DNA of 45,694 nucleotides from Palsa-1233 sp031367105 (GTDB lineage: Bacteria; Gemmatimonadota; Gemmatimonadetes; Gemmatimonadales; GWC2-71-9), in assembly GCA_031367105.1 (NCBI GenBank), contig JANLPG010000080.1, forward strand, positions 1 through 45,694, written 5' to 3'. Under the pieces are notes generated by a model, which saw only the letters and a program-made list of their open reading frames with translations, had not been told where the DNA came from and made no database searches. Of this stretch, positions 17,242 to 25,767 are shown piece by piece (position 1 is the stretch's first letter; the number at the start of each line of letters is the position of its first letter). Both the position numbers and the translations under genes were made by a program.

Positions 17242-17909
17242 GCGCACTGGTGGTGGTGGCCATTCTGGGGTGGGGAATCTTCGTGGCGGTCGATCTGGTG
17301 ACGGTACCGCAGGGGCTCTTTTCGCGTCCGTTGGTGGCCGCCACGGTCGCCGGCGCCATCGCGGGGGATCTCGGCGCCGGGTTGCTGGCGGGAATGGTGC
17401 TGGAACTCTACGCCCTCGACGTGCTCCCGATCGGCGCGTCCCGCTATCCCGACTACGGCCCGGCGGCGGTGGCCGCAGGCGCGGCAGCCGCGCTGGTGCC
17501 CGGCGACCTCGTGATCGGCGTGGCCGGTACCGTGGGACTGCCGTTGGCCGTGATCGGCGGGTACAGCCTGCACCTGCATCGGCGGCGGAATGCGGTTTCG
17601 GTGGCGCGGCGGCTCGCGCGCGTCTCGGCCGGCGACGCGCGGGCAATCTGGGAGTTGCAGCGCAACGCTTTGGTCCGGGATGCCGGCCGTGGGGTTGTCC
17701 TCAGTCTGGCCGCGGTGCTCGCTGCCCTGCTGATGTCGAGGATCCCGTGGTCCACGCTGCCGAACGCGCGGCTGCTCAATTGGGCCACCGCGGCCGGAGG
17801 TCTCGCGGCGGTGCTGGGGGGAGCGCTCCGTAGCGGTGGGCACGGCGCCCGTCGACGGTGGCTCGGTATCGGGCTCGCTGCGGGAATCTTCGTCGTGCTG
17901 CTCCAATGA
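17238..17909 (+). CDS. PTS mannose-family EIIC membrane component
   Basis: The 223-aa membrane protein starts at GTG 17238 with a hydrophobic helix (SALVVVAILGWGIFVAVDLV) and has several further segments. PLVAATVAGAIAGDLGAGLLAGMVLELYALDVLPIGASRYPDYGPA is the family's recognisable core. It is shorter than the usual ~250-residue EIIC, mainly in the C-terminal half. It forms the membrane channel with EIID. Coupled to EIIB (GTGA) and EIID (ATGA). The open frame further upstream is a shadow of EIIB. Confidence 0.88.
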   Translation: MSALVVVAILGWGIFVAVDLVTVPQGLFSRPLVAATVAGAIAGDLGAGLLAGMVLELYALDVLPIGASRYPDYGPAAVAAGAAAALVPGDLVIGVAGTVGLPLAVIGGYSLHLHRRRNAVSVARRLARVSAGDARAIWELQRNALVRDAGRGVVLSLAAVLAALLMSRIPWSTLPNARLLNWATAAGGLAAVLGGALRSGGHGARRRWLGIGLAAGIFVVLLQ

Positions 17910-18646
17910 AACCGAGGACTGAGTCGCTGATCCGCCTGCTGGCTGTGCAGGCCGCGTGGACGTATGAGCGGATGTCCGGGATCGGCGTCGGCCACGCTGC
18001 TGCCCCCCTCCTGCGCGATCTCTACGCCACGAGCTCTGCCGAGGAGCGGCGCGCGGCGGTGGCTCGCTCGGCGGAGTTCTTCAATTCGCATCCTTACCTC
18101 GCTGGGGTCGCCGTTGGCGCCGTCGTGCGGGCAGAGCGCGACGGCGTACCCGGACCCGCGATCGTCCGGCTGCGCACCGCGCTGTCGGGTCCACTGGGGG
18201 CGCTGGGTGATCAGCTGATCTGGGCTGGAGAGGTACCCGTGCTCATCGGGCTGGCGCTCGCCACCGTCTCCTGGCTGGGTATCTGGGCCGTGCTGCTGGT
18301 GGTGCTCGTGCACAACGTATTCCGACTCTGGCTCACGGCGTGGGGACTCGATGTCGGCCTCCGCGAAGGCCTGGGAGTCGGGGCGGCGCTGCAGCGGTCG
18401 TGGCTTCCCGGTGCGGCTGCACAGGCGCAGAGCGCGGCCGCGTTTGCCGTGGGACTCGCAATCCCGATCGTCGCGTGGAGACTGCTCAGCGGTGCTGAGG
18501 AAGGGGTCATCGTCGGTGTGGTCGGAGGTATGCTGGTGGGTACGGCACTCGCGCTGAGCCACCTCACCCGCGAGCGGGTCACTGGATTGCGATTCGGACT
18601 CGTGCTTCTGGTCGTCGCCCTCGTCATCGTGGGAGGTTTCCGGTGA
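17906..18646 (+). CDS. PTS mannose-family EIID membrane component
   Basis: The 246-aa product has EIID landmarks: AAWTYERMSGIGVGHAAAPLLRDLY near the N-terminus, EFFNSHPYLAGVAVGAVV, and GPLGALGDQLIWA, followed by C-terminal transmembrane helices ending in LVLLVVALVIVGGF. It is shorter than typical EIID (about 275-285). With EIIC it makes the transport unit. The ATG overlaps the EIIC stop; its own stop overlaps the HPr GTG. Confidence 0.9.
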   Translation: MKPRTESLIRLLAVQAAWTYERMSGIGVGHAAAPLLRDLYATSSAEERRAAVARSAEFFNSHPYLAGVAVGAVVRAERDGVPGPAIVRLRTALSGPLGALGDQLIWAGEVPVLIGLALATVSWLGIWAVLLVVLVHNVFRLWLTAWGLDVGLREGLGVGAALQRSWLPGAAAQAQSAAAFAVGLAIPIVAWRLLSGAEEGVIVGVVGGMLVGTALALSHLTRERVTGLRFGLVLLVVALVIVGGFR

Positions 18647-18909
18647 TCGAACGTGAAGCGACAATCATCAACTCACTCGGGATGCACGCTCGCCCGGCCG
18701 CCCAGATCGTCCGGCTCGCAGCGACCTTCAACGCCTCGCTCGAACTGGAATGCGACGGTCAGATCGTGAACGGCAAGAGCATTATGGGCGTGATGACGCT
18801 GGCGGCAGAGCAGGGCGCCACGGTCCGCATCCGGACCGAAGGGCCCGACGCCGAGGCGGCGCTGCACGCGATTGCCACGCTCATCGCCACGGGATTTGGT
18901 GAACCGTGA
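18643..18909 (+). CDS. ptsH: phosphocarrier protein HPr
   Basis: The 88-aa HPr has the EI-dependent phosphorylation site His15 in GMHARPAAQ and the regulatory Ser46 in NGKSIMGVM, the target of HprK. Both key residues are intact, so it can serve in transport and in HprK-dependent signalling. GTG at 18643 lies behind a GGGAGG sequence and overlaps the EIID stop. Its stop overlaps the EI GTG. Confidence 0.97.
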   Translation: MIEREATIINSLGMHARPAAQIVRLAATFNASLELECDGQIVNGKSIMGVMTLAAEQGATVRIRTEGPDAEAALHAIATLIATGFGEP

Positions 18910-20717
18910 CGAATCGTACGCTCCGGGGGGTGGGAGTCTCGCCGGGGGTCGCCTTTGCGCCCGCCATCACCGTGCGCTGGTCGTTCCCGGATATTCCCAA
19001 TCGCACGATCGCTGCGCACGAACAGGAAGCCGAGATCGCGCGACTGCACGCCGCCGTGGCTGCGACGGTCGCCCAGCTCGAGGCGCTGCGCGAGCGGACG
19101 CGCTTGCGTGCTGGCCCCGAGGAGGCAGGCATCTTCGACGCACAGATCATGATGGTGAACGACGTCGACTTCCTCGCGACCGTGGAAACACTGATTCGCA
19201 AGGGAAACCTCGCGGCCGAAACCGCCTACGAGTTCCGGGCTCTTGAGCTCCGGAACGAGTGGCAGGGTTCGCGCAAGAGTTTCTTGCGGGACCGGCTCGC
19301 CGACCTCAATGCGATTCAATTGCGCACCCTCGCCCACCTGACCGGACGGCCCACCGAGGAAGCGTGGCTCGGCGAGATCAGCGAACAGGTCGTGCTCGTG
19401 GTGCGTGAGCTCTCTCCCGGCCTGACAGTCCAACTCGACCGTGAGCACGTCGTCGGCTTCGTGACCGAAGAAGGTACCCGGACCTCCCACGCGGCGATCC
19501 TCGCGCACTCGCTGGGTATCCCTGCTGTGATGGGTGTCACCGGCGCGCTCTCCGCGATCGTCGACGGCACCATCGTCCTGCTCGATGGACAATCGGGAAC
19601 CGTGATTCTCGATCCCACCCCGGACGAACTCGAGTCAGCCGCGGTGCGGAACTCGCGCCGGCACAAGTTGGAAATGCAGCTGGAAGGGATCGCTGGAGAG
19701 CCGGCGATCACTCCGGATGGGACCCGGATCATGCTCCAGGGAAACGTCGACCTGCCGGAGGAGATCGAGCCCGCGCTGCGATATGGAGCCCAGGGGGTCG
19801 GGCTCCTCCGGACGGAGTTTCTGGTGACGGGACGGGCCACCCTGCCCAGCGAAGATGAACAGACTGAGTACTACCGCCGGGTGGGGGCAGCGTTCGCCGG
19901 CCAGTCGGTGGTCATCCGAACCTTCGACCTCGGTGGCGACAAGTTCCCCACGGCATTCGATGCCCCGCACGAAGCCAACCCGTTTCTCGGCTGGCGGTCG
20001 ATCCGGGTCTGCCTGGAAGAGCCTGACATCTTCCGGCCGCAGTTGCGCGCCATTCTTCGTGCGGCCGCCGATCGGGAGATTTCGATCATGCTGCCGATGG
20101 TGATCTCGCTGGATGAGGTCGTGCGTTCGCGCGAGCTCCTCCTGGAGGAGGCCGCCTGGCTCCGGAGCGCCGGTATTCGTGCCGCGAGCGACGTTCCGAT
20201 GGGGGTGATGATCGAGACGCCAGCTGCCGTGCTGCTGGCCGATGAGTTCGCCCGGGTCTCCGCCTTCCTCAGTGTTGGCAGCAACGATCTGACGCAGTAC
20301 ACCCTGGCGGTGGACCGCGGCAACGCCCGGATGGCGAGTCGCTTCCAGCCGCTGCATCCGGCGGTGGTGCGCCAGTTGCGCGATGTCCGTGAGGCAGCAG
20401 GGCGCGCCGCCATTCCGGCGTCGGTGTGCGGCGAGATGGCCTCGGACCCCTTCAGCGCGGTACTGCTCCTCGGGCTCGGCTTCGATCGCCTCAGTATCGG
20501 GCCACCGGCGATTCCACTGGTCAAATGGGTCGTGCGCCACGTCCCGGTATCGGCGGCGCGGGAGGCCGCCGAGGGGGCCCTGCTCGCCACCTCAACGGCG
20601 GAGGTGAAGGCGGTCCTTCGGGAGACGCTGGGACGCTATCTCGACCTGCGCTTGGTCGATCCGGCGACCGCGTTGCCGCGCTCCACTGTGGCCGCTAGCT
20701 TGCCCCGGTTCACCTGA
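18906..20717 (+). CDS. ptsI: phosphoenolpyruvate-protein phosphotransferase (PTS enzyme I)
   Basis: EI moves phosphate from PEP to HPr. The 603-aa protein has the N-terminal HPr-binding domain, the swivelling phospho-His domain with GTRTSHAAILA (His195), and the C-terminal PEP-binding barrel with LLRTEFLV, RTFDLGGDKF, SVGSNDLTQYTLAVDRGN and the catalytic Cys508 in SVCGEMASDP. It ends the hprK-EIIABCD-HPr-EI block. metK starts at the base after its stop. Confidence 0.97.
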   Translation: MTNRTLRGVGVSPGVAFAPAITVRWSFPDIPNRTIAAHEQEAEIARLHAAVAATVAQLEALRERTRLRAGPEEAGIFDAQIMMVNDVDFLATVETLIRKGNLAAETAYEFRALELRNEWQGSRKSFLRDRLADLNAIQLRTLAHLTGRPTEEAWLGEISEQVVLVVRELSPGLTVQLDREHVVGFVTEEGTRTSHAAILAHSLGIPAVMGVTGALSAIVDGTIVLLDGQSGTVILDPTPDELESAAVRNSRRHKLEMQLEGIAGEPAITPDGTRIMLQGNVDLPEEIEPALRYGAQGVGLLRTEFLVTGRATLPSEDEQTEYYRRVGAAFAGQSVVIRTFDLGGDKFPTAFDAPHEANPFLGWRSIRVCLEEPDIFRPQLRAILRAAADREISIMLPMVISLDEVVRSRELLLEEAAWLRSAGIRAASDVPMGVMIETPAAVLLADEFARVSAFLSVGSNDLTQYTLAVDRGNARMASRFQPLHPAVVRQLRDVREAAGRAAIPASVCGEMASDPFSAVLLLGLGFDRLSIGPPAIPLVKWVVRHVPVSAAREAAEGALLATSTAEVKAVLRETLGRYLDLRLVDPATALPRSTVAASLPRFT

Positions 20718-21986
20718 ATGCGACCTTCCAGCACGCGAGTGGCAATGGCACCGGCCAACCGGCACGTCTTCACCTCCGAATCGGTCACCGAGGGTCACCC
20801 GGACAAGGTGGCCGACCAGATTTCTGATGCTGTCCTCGATGCAATTCTCGCCCGTGATCCCGTCGCGCGTGTCGCGTGCGAAACGATGGTCACGACCGGT
20901 ATGGCGATCATTGCGGGCGAGATCACGACGGAAGCGTACGTCAACATTCCCGATATCGTCCGCTCCACCATCGAGCGCATCGGCTACACCCACGCCTCGT
21001 TCGGATTCGACTACCGCACGTGCGCCGTGCTCACCTCGATCGACCGGCAGTCGGCCGACATCGCGCGCGGGGTCGATGGCGTCACCGACGACGAACAGGG
21101 TGCCGGCGATCAGGGGATGATGTTCGGCTATGCGACCGATGAAACGGACGAACTGATGCCGCTGCCGATTGTGCTCTCCCACCGGCTTGCCGAGCGGCTT
21201 GCCGCCGTGCGTCGCGGCGGGGCCCGGCTCCCCCACCACGCGTGGCTCCGCCCCGACGGGAAAACCCAGGTGTCGGTGGAGTACGAAGGTGATCGCCCCG
21301 TTGCGATTCGCACCGTGGTGGTCTCGACCCAGCACGACGACAAGTTCGGAGGCAGAACCCTTTCGCAGCGCACCATCGAAGGCGCAATGACGGAAGACGT
21401 CATCCTCCCGGTGCTCGAAGAGTTCGGCTTCGAGAGCGGCAAGATCCGGATTCACGTGAACCCGACCGGCCGGTTCGTGATCGGTGGGCCGCAGGGGGAT
21501 GCCGGCCTCACGGGACGGAAGATCATCGTCGATACCTATGGCGGGATGGCGCGCCACGGCGGCGGCGCCTTCAGCGGGAAGGACCCCACCAAGGTCGACC
21601 GCTCCGCCGCGTACGCCGTGCGTCACGTGGCAAAAAACATCGTCGCCGCCAGGCTCGCCCGACGCTGCGAGGTACAGGTGGCCTATGCCATCGGTGTGGC
21701 GCGGCCGGTCTCGGTCTACGTGAATACCTTCGGCACCGGCGCTGTCGACAATGGTGTGCTGGAACGGGCGGTGCGCGAAGTATTTGACCTGCGGCCCGCA
21801 CGACTGATCGCCGATCTCAAATTGCGGCAGCCGATCTACTCGGCCACCGCTGCCTATGGCCACTTCGGGCGTGGGTATTCCAAGGGTACCTACGACGAGC
21901 CGGGCCGCCCCCCGCAGCGCGTGGAGCGCTTCACCTGGGAGCGGACCGACCGCATCCGTGAGCTCAAGACTGCCGCGAAGGCATGA
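20718..21986 (+). CDS. metK: S-adenosylmethionine synthetase
   Basis: MetK makes S-adenosylmethionine from methionine and ATP. The 422-aa protein contains FTSESVTEGHPDKVADQ, GAGDQGMMFGYA, the P-loop-like GGAFSGKDPTKVDRSAAY, and the C-terminal AYGHFGR. ATG at 20718 directly abuts the EI stop. ATG at 20745 gives an N-terminus (MAPANRHVFTSESV) closer to family length, and neither start has a clear ribosome binding site. ahcY follows 7 nt downstream, forming a SAM-cycle pair. Confidence 0.97.
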   Translation: MRPSSTRVAMAPANRHVFTSESVTEGHPDKVADQISDAVLDAILARDPVARVACETMVTTGMAIIAGEITTEAYVNIPDIVRSTIERIGYTHASFGFDYRTCAVLTSIDRQSADIARGVDGVTDDEQGAGDQGMMFGYATDETDELMPLPIVLSHRLAERLAAVRRGGARLPHHAWLRPDGKTQVSVEYEGDRPVAIRTVVVSTQHDDKFGGRTLSQRTIEGAMTEDVILPVLEEFGFESGKIRIHVNPTGRFVIGGPQGDAGLTGRKIIVDTYGGMARHGGGAFSGKDPTKVDRSAAYAVRHVAKNIVAARLARRCEVQVAYAIGVARPVSVYVNTFGTGAVDNGVLERAVREVFDLRPARLIADLKLRQPIYSATAAYGHFGRGYSKGTYDEPGRPPQRVERFTWERTDRIRELKTAAKA

Positions 21987-21993
21987 GGAACTG

Positions 21994-23337
21994 ATGACGA
22001 GTATTTCGATCGATGCCGCGAACGACATCCGGGACATCGCGCTGGCCGACGAGGGGAAGCGTCGAACCGAGTGGTCCGAGCGTTCGATGCCGGTCCTGCG
22101 GCAGATCCGCGAGCGGTTCCGCAAGGAACGACCGCTGGCAGGCCGCAAACTCTCGTGCTGCCTGCACGTGACGACCGAAACCGCGAACCTGATGATCACG
22201 CTGCGCGCGGCCGGCGCCGAGATTGCACTCTGCGCCTCGAATCCGCTCTCGACGCAGGACGATGTTGCGGCGCATCTGGTTCGCGACCACGGTGTGCACG
22301 TCTACGCGATCAAGGGCGAGGACCACGAGACCTACTACACCCACCTCGCCCAGGCGCTCGCGTTCGGGCCCGATCTGACTCAGGATGACGGCGCCGACCT
22401 CGTCGGTGCGCTGCATATGACGGCACTCGGCCGACTCGACGATCTGGCGGGTCCGATCCGCCGGATGGTCGAAGCACTCTCGCCCGCCGAACGGAACGAA
22501 CTGGTTGGCCGCGTCAAGGGCTCCACCGAAGAGACCACCACTGGCGTCATCCGGTTGAAGGCGATGGCGAAGGAGGGGATCCTCCAGTTCCCCATCCTCG
22601 CGGTGAACGACGCCCGGACCAAGCATATGTTCGACAATCGGTATGGCACCGGGCAATCCACGCTCGACGGCATCGTGCGCGCGACCAATATGTTGCTCGC
22701 TGGCAGTACGGTGGTCACCGCCGGGTATGGCTGGTGCGGTCGCGGCTTCGCAATGCGGGCTCGCGGGGCGGGGGCGACGGTCATCGTGACCGAGATTGAT
22801 CCGGTGGCGGCACTGGAAGCGAAGATGGATGGCTTCGAGGTGATGCCGATGGAGCAGGCGGCGCCGCTCGGCGATCTCTTCTGCACCCTCACGGGCAATA
22901 TGCACGTGATCCGCGCAGAGCATTTCACGCGGATGAAGGACGGCGCAATCGTCTGCAATTCGGGGCACTTCAACGTTGAGCTCGATCTGGACGCGCTCGC
23001 CGGACTGGCCACTGCGCGTCGCCACGTGCGCGACTTCGTCGAGGAGTTCGAAGTTGCCGGGAAGCGGATCCTCGTGCTCGGCGAGGGACGGCTCATCAAC
23101 CTGGCTGCGGCGGAAGGGCATCCCGCATCCGTCATGGATATGTCGTTCGCCAACCAGGCGCTGGCGGCCGAGTACCTCGTGAAGCAGGAAGGGAAACTCG
23201 ACCGGCAGGTGCACAAACTGCCGGCGGCAGTGGATGTCGAAATCGCGACGCTCAAGCTGGCGGCGATGGGTGCGGCAATCGACACCCTGACTCCCGAGCA
23301 GGTGACCTACCTGGCAAGCTGGGACGCTGGCACCTGA
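21994..23337 (+). CDS. ahcY: adenosylhomocysteinase (S-adenosylhomocysteine hydrolase)
   Basis: AhcY splits S-adenosylhomocysteine to adenosine and homocysteine, relieving product inhibition of methyltransferases. The 447-aa protein shows CLHVTTETANL, CASNPLSTQDDVAAHL, KGSTEETTTGV, DNRYGTGQSTLDGI, the NAD-binding GYGWCGRG and KDGAIVCNSGHF. It ends at TYLASWDAGT and lacks the PDHYRY-type C-terminal tail of animal and most bacterial enzymes, resembling the archaeal/Thermotoga-like short group. ATG at 21994 has GAGGAA upstream and matches the family start. Confidence 0.96.
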   Translation: MTSISIDAANDIRDIALADEGKRRTEWSERSMPVLRQIRERFRKERPLAGRKLSCCLHVTTETANLMITLRAAGAEIALCASNPLSTQDDVAAHLVRDHGVHVYAIKGEDHETYYTHLAQALAFGPDLTQDDGADLVGALHMTALGRLDDLAGPIRRMVEALSPAERNELVGRVKGSTEETTTGVIRLKAMAKEGILQFPILAVNDARTKHMFDNRYGTGQSTLDGIVRATNMLLAGSTVVTAGYGWCGRGFAMRARGAGATVIVTEIDPVAALEAKMDGFEVMPMEQAAPLGDLFCTLTGNMHVIRAEHFTRMKDGAIVCNSGHFNVELDLDALAGLATARRHVRDFVEEFEVAGKRILVLGEGRLINLAAAEGHPASVMDMSFANQALAAEYLVKQEGKLDRQVHKLPAAVDVEIATLKLAAMGAAIDTLTPEQVTYLASWDAGT

Positions 23338-23340
23338 GTG

Positions 23341-24459
23341 ATGTGGGGCGCCGCGTTCGCCCTGCTGGCGCTGACCGCCACGCCGCAAGGAGAGGTGTTC
23401 CTCACCGGACGTGTGGTGCGCGTATCCGGTGGGGATACCGTGGGAGTCGCCGGTGCGCGCGTGGTCCTGCACCGGGTGATGACCAGCCGCCAGGGGCCGA
23501 TCGATTCGACCCGTTCTGATCGCAGTGGCGCCTTCCGCTTCCGCTTTCATCCTGACAGCGGCGCCATCTTCCTGACCAGCGCCCGCTGGGCAGGCGTCGA
23601 GTATTTCGCCCCACCCGTCTCACTCGCTGGCGGCTTACGCCCCGAACCGGTTGTCGTCACAGTCGCCGATACTTCGGCCAGCGCTACCATAGGGTTGTCG
23701 GCACGCCACGTCGTCGTGAGTGCACCCGCGACCGACGGGACCCGGGCGGTGCTGGAACTGCTGGTGCTGGAGAATCACGGCCCGTTCACCCGTGTCCCGC
23801 GTGACACCGCTGCCGCGACCTGGCGGATCGTGCTGCCACCCCAGGTGGCGCGCATCGAACTCGGCGACGGCGACTTCGCCACCGATGTCATCGAAGTGCG
23901 TGGCGACACGTTACGGATTCGCGCGCCATTCCCACCGGGGCAACGCCAGCTGTCCGTCCAGTACCAGCTACCGGCGGGACTGCGTCGCTGGACCATCCCG
24001 ATCCAGGATTCGATCGCCGCGATGAACGTCCTGGTTGAGGAATCCACGGCGACGCTCGCGGGGCCATTGCGCTCGACGGTGCCGCAGGAGATGCAGGGGA
24101 AGCGCTTCTCGCGCTGGCAGGGCAGCCCTCGTGCTGGCACCGCCGTCGTGCTCGACTTCGACCCGACAGGGACGCCGCCCTGGCTGCTCCCGTTGCTGGT
24201 GAGTGCGCTAGGCGGCGGGCTTGCGCTGGCCCTGCTCGCCGCGCGCCGCCGCGGACACGGTGTCGCCGTACCGGCGCCGCTCCGCCGTGCCACCGCGCCG
24301 ATGCTCCTGCCGGAGGCCGAGGCGCTGTTGGAGCAGATTGCGGCCCTCGACACGGCACACAGCGGTGGCCCCACACACCACCCACCCGAGCAGTGGCACG
24401 CGTACCTGCGGGACCGGGCACGGCTCAAGCAGCAGCTTGAGGAGCACTTGCCGCTCTGA
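23341..24459 (+). CDS. secreted or membrane-anchored protein with carboxypeptidase-regulatory-like domain, function unknown
   Basis: I do not recognise a specific family. The 372-aa product has a short hydrophobic N-terminus (WGAAFALLALTATPQG) that may be a signal peptide. A beta-rich domain follows (FLTGRVVRVSGGDTVGVAGARVVLHR ... SDRSGAFRFRF) with the look of a carboxypeptidase-regulatory/transthyretin-like fold. Then comes a second extracytoplasmic region and one transmembrane helix (PPWLLPLLVSALGGGLALALLA, about residues 280-300). A cytoplasmic tail ends in a charged helix. ATG at 23341 follows a GTG at 23338; either may start. It precedes the cobalamin riboswitch and follows ahcY with no gap. 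Confidence 0.7.
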   Translation: MWGAAFALLALTATPQGEVFLTGRVVRVSGGDTVGVAGARVVLHRVMTSRQGPIDSTRSDRSGAFRFRFHPDSGAIFLTSARWAGVEYFAPPVSLAGGLRPEPVVVTVADTSASATIGLSARHVVVSAPATDGTRAVLELLVLENHGPFTRVPRDTAAATWRIVLPPQVARIELGDGDFATDVIEVRGDTLRIRAPFPPGQRQLSVQYQLPAGLRRWTIPIQDSIAAMNVLVEESTATLAGPLRSTVPQEMQGKRFSRWQGSPRAGTAVVLDFDPTGTPPWLLPLLVSALGGGLALALLAARRRGHGVAVPAPLRRATAPMLLPEAEALLEQIAALDTAHSGGPTHHPPEQWHAYLRDRARLKQQLEEHLPL

Positions 24460-24464
24460 CGGCA

Positions 24465-24481
24465 CCGCGATAGCTTCGCGG
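24465..24481 (+). other. hairpin after the unknown membrane protein
   Basis: CCGCGA at 24465-24470 pairs perfectly with TCGCGG at 24476-24481 around a 5-nt loop, 5 nt after the upstream stop codon. There is no U-tract, so it is not a classical terminator. It may stabilise the upstream mRNA or act as a weak, factor-assisted stop before the riboswitch. Confidence 0.35.
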
Positions 24482-24489
24482 TACAACTG

Positions 24490-24665
24490 ATTTGCAGACC
24501 AGCGAACAGGGACGCTCGGAAGACCGGTGCAATGCCGGCGCGGCCCCGCCACTGTAACGGGCGATTCACTTCCGTCACTCACTTTGCCACTGGGTTCATT
24601 CCCGGGAAGGCGAGCGACGAGCCCGGAGCCAGGAGACCTCTCCGTTCGCGCCACCAAGCAACCCT
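24490..24665 (+). promoter_or_regulatory. cobalamin riboswitch
   Basis: The leader has the conserved core of the adenosylcobalamin riboswitch: ACCGGTGCAATGCCGGCGCG, the CCCCGCCACTGTAACGG segment at 24544-24560, GGGAAGGCGAGCGACGAG, and the B12-box GAGCCAGGAGACC at 24626-24638. It precedes btuC, btuD and btuB, exactly the genes this element controls in other bacteria. Ligand binding is expected to reduce expression. The exact 5' end is approximate. Confidence 0.95.
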
Positions 24666-24734
24666 CGGGGGAGGGGACGGTGGCGTGGTCGTGGGGACTC
24701 CGGTCATTGCGACCATTCCTCACGCATCGCGCTC

Positions 24735-24770
24735 GCCCGCCTCCACTCTTGCGTCGGAGACGGGCTTTTT
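24735..24770 (+). terminator. intrinsic terminator, riboswitch expression platform
   Basis: GCCCGCCTCC (24735-24744) pairs with GGAGACGGGC (24756-24765) with a single C/A mismatch around an 11-nt loop, followed by TTTTT (24766-24770). It lies between the B12 aptamer and btuC and is the likely OFF-state terminator. The 3' arm contains GGAGA, 11 nt before the btuC GTG, so the same hairpin could also hide the ribosome binding site. Upstream G-rich sequence around 24667-24680 could form a competing antiterminator; that pairing is inferred. Confidence 0.8.
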
Positions 24771-24771
24771 C

Positions 24772-25767
24772 GTGACCTTTGTTCCCAGCGTGCGCCGCCG
24801 AATCGCCCTGCCACTCCTCCTGCTCGCAGGCGTCGTGGCAGTGCTCGCGGGCGTGCGCTGGGGACCCGTGGCCTATTCGGCCGCGGAGGTCTTTGCGGCG
24901 CTCACCCGCTCGGACACTCCAGCAGCGATCGTCGTGCGCCAACTCCGTCTGCCGCGCGTGCTCCTCGCGTTCGGCGTGGGAGGATCGCTTGCGGTCGCCG
25001 GAGCAGCGCTTCAGGCGCTGGTGCGCAACCCCCTGGCGGAGCCGTGGCTCCTCGGCGTCAGCGGCGGTGCGTCGCTCGGCGCGGTGATCGCTGTCGTCGT
25101 GGGATTTCCGGCAGGGTGGAGTGTGGCGGGCTGTGCCACGCTCGGCGCCCTCGGCGCGGTCGCCCTGGTGTACCGCATTGGTGCGGTGGACGGTCGGCGG
25201 CTCGACGCGCGCGTGTTGCTGCTCGCCGGCGTGGTCGTGTCATTCTTCGCCGGGGCGATCACGACCGCACTCCTCGCGGTGGTGGATCCCTTCACGTTCC
25301 GGACTGCCACGGTCTGGCTGTTCGGTGGATTCGGCGGGGCCTCCTGGAAGTCGGTCGGGAATTTTGCGCTCGTTGCCGTCCTGCCGCTCGCCTTGCTCTG
25401 GTGGCTTGCGCGTGCGCTCGATCTGCTCGCATTGGGCGAAGAGACGGCGGCCACACTCGGGCTCGACGTCGATCGCACCCGTCGGCTGGTAATCCTCGCG
25501 ACCGCGGTGGTCACGGCGGCGACGGTCTCGGTGGCGGGAATGATCGGCTTCGTCGGCCTCGTCGTCCCGCACGCGCTGCGCTGGCTGATCGGGCCGCTGC
25601 ACCGTCGCCTGCTTCCGGCGGTGTTCCTCGCAGGAGGCACCTTCACGGTGCTCGCGGATACCGTGGCCCGCACGATCTTGCGCCCTGCGGAGTTGCCGGT
25701 GGGTGTGGTGACGGCGTTGGTCGGAGTGCCCTTCTTCGCCCTGCTGCTGCGGCGGAGCGTCCAATGA
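24772..25767 (+). CDS. btuC: cobalamin ABC transporter permease BtuC (FecCD family)
   Basis: This 331-aa inner-membrane permease has about ten hydrophobic segments and FecCD/BtuC motifs: RLPRVLLAFGVGGSLAVAGAALQALVRNPLAEPWLLGVSGGASLGA, then LGEETAATLGLDVDRTRRL (the coupling region to the ATPase) and GMIGFVGLVVPHALR. GTG at 24772 comes one base after the terminator T-run; GTG at 24790 is an alternative giving a plain RRRIALPLL start. The frame is open upstream through the riboswitch but that is not coding. The B12 riboswitch justifies Btu over siderophore specificity. The stop overlaps the btuD ATG (ATGA). Confidence 0.93.
   Translation: MTFVPSVRRRIALPLLLLAGVVAVLAGVRWGPVAYSAAEVFAALTRSDTPAAIVVRQLRLPRVLLAFGVGGSLAVAGAALQALVRNPLAEPWLLGVSGGASLGAVIAVVVGFPAGWSVAGCATLGALGAVALVYRIGAVDGRRLDARVLLLAGVVVSFFAGAITTALLAVVDPFTFRTATVWLFGGFGGASWKSVGNFALVAVLPLALLWWLARALDLLALGEETAATLGLDVDRTRRLVILATAVVTAATVSVAGMIGFVGLVVPHALRWLIGPLHRRLLPAVFLAGGTFTVLADTVARTILRPAELPVGVVTALVGVPFFALLLRRSVQ

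Noticed and set aside
24532..24771. Upstream in-frame extension of btuC through the leader
   Set aside because: It covers the cobalamin riboswitch and terminator, which are RNA elements; the conserved permease starts at or after 24772.
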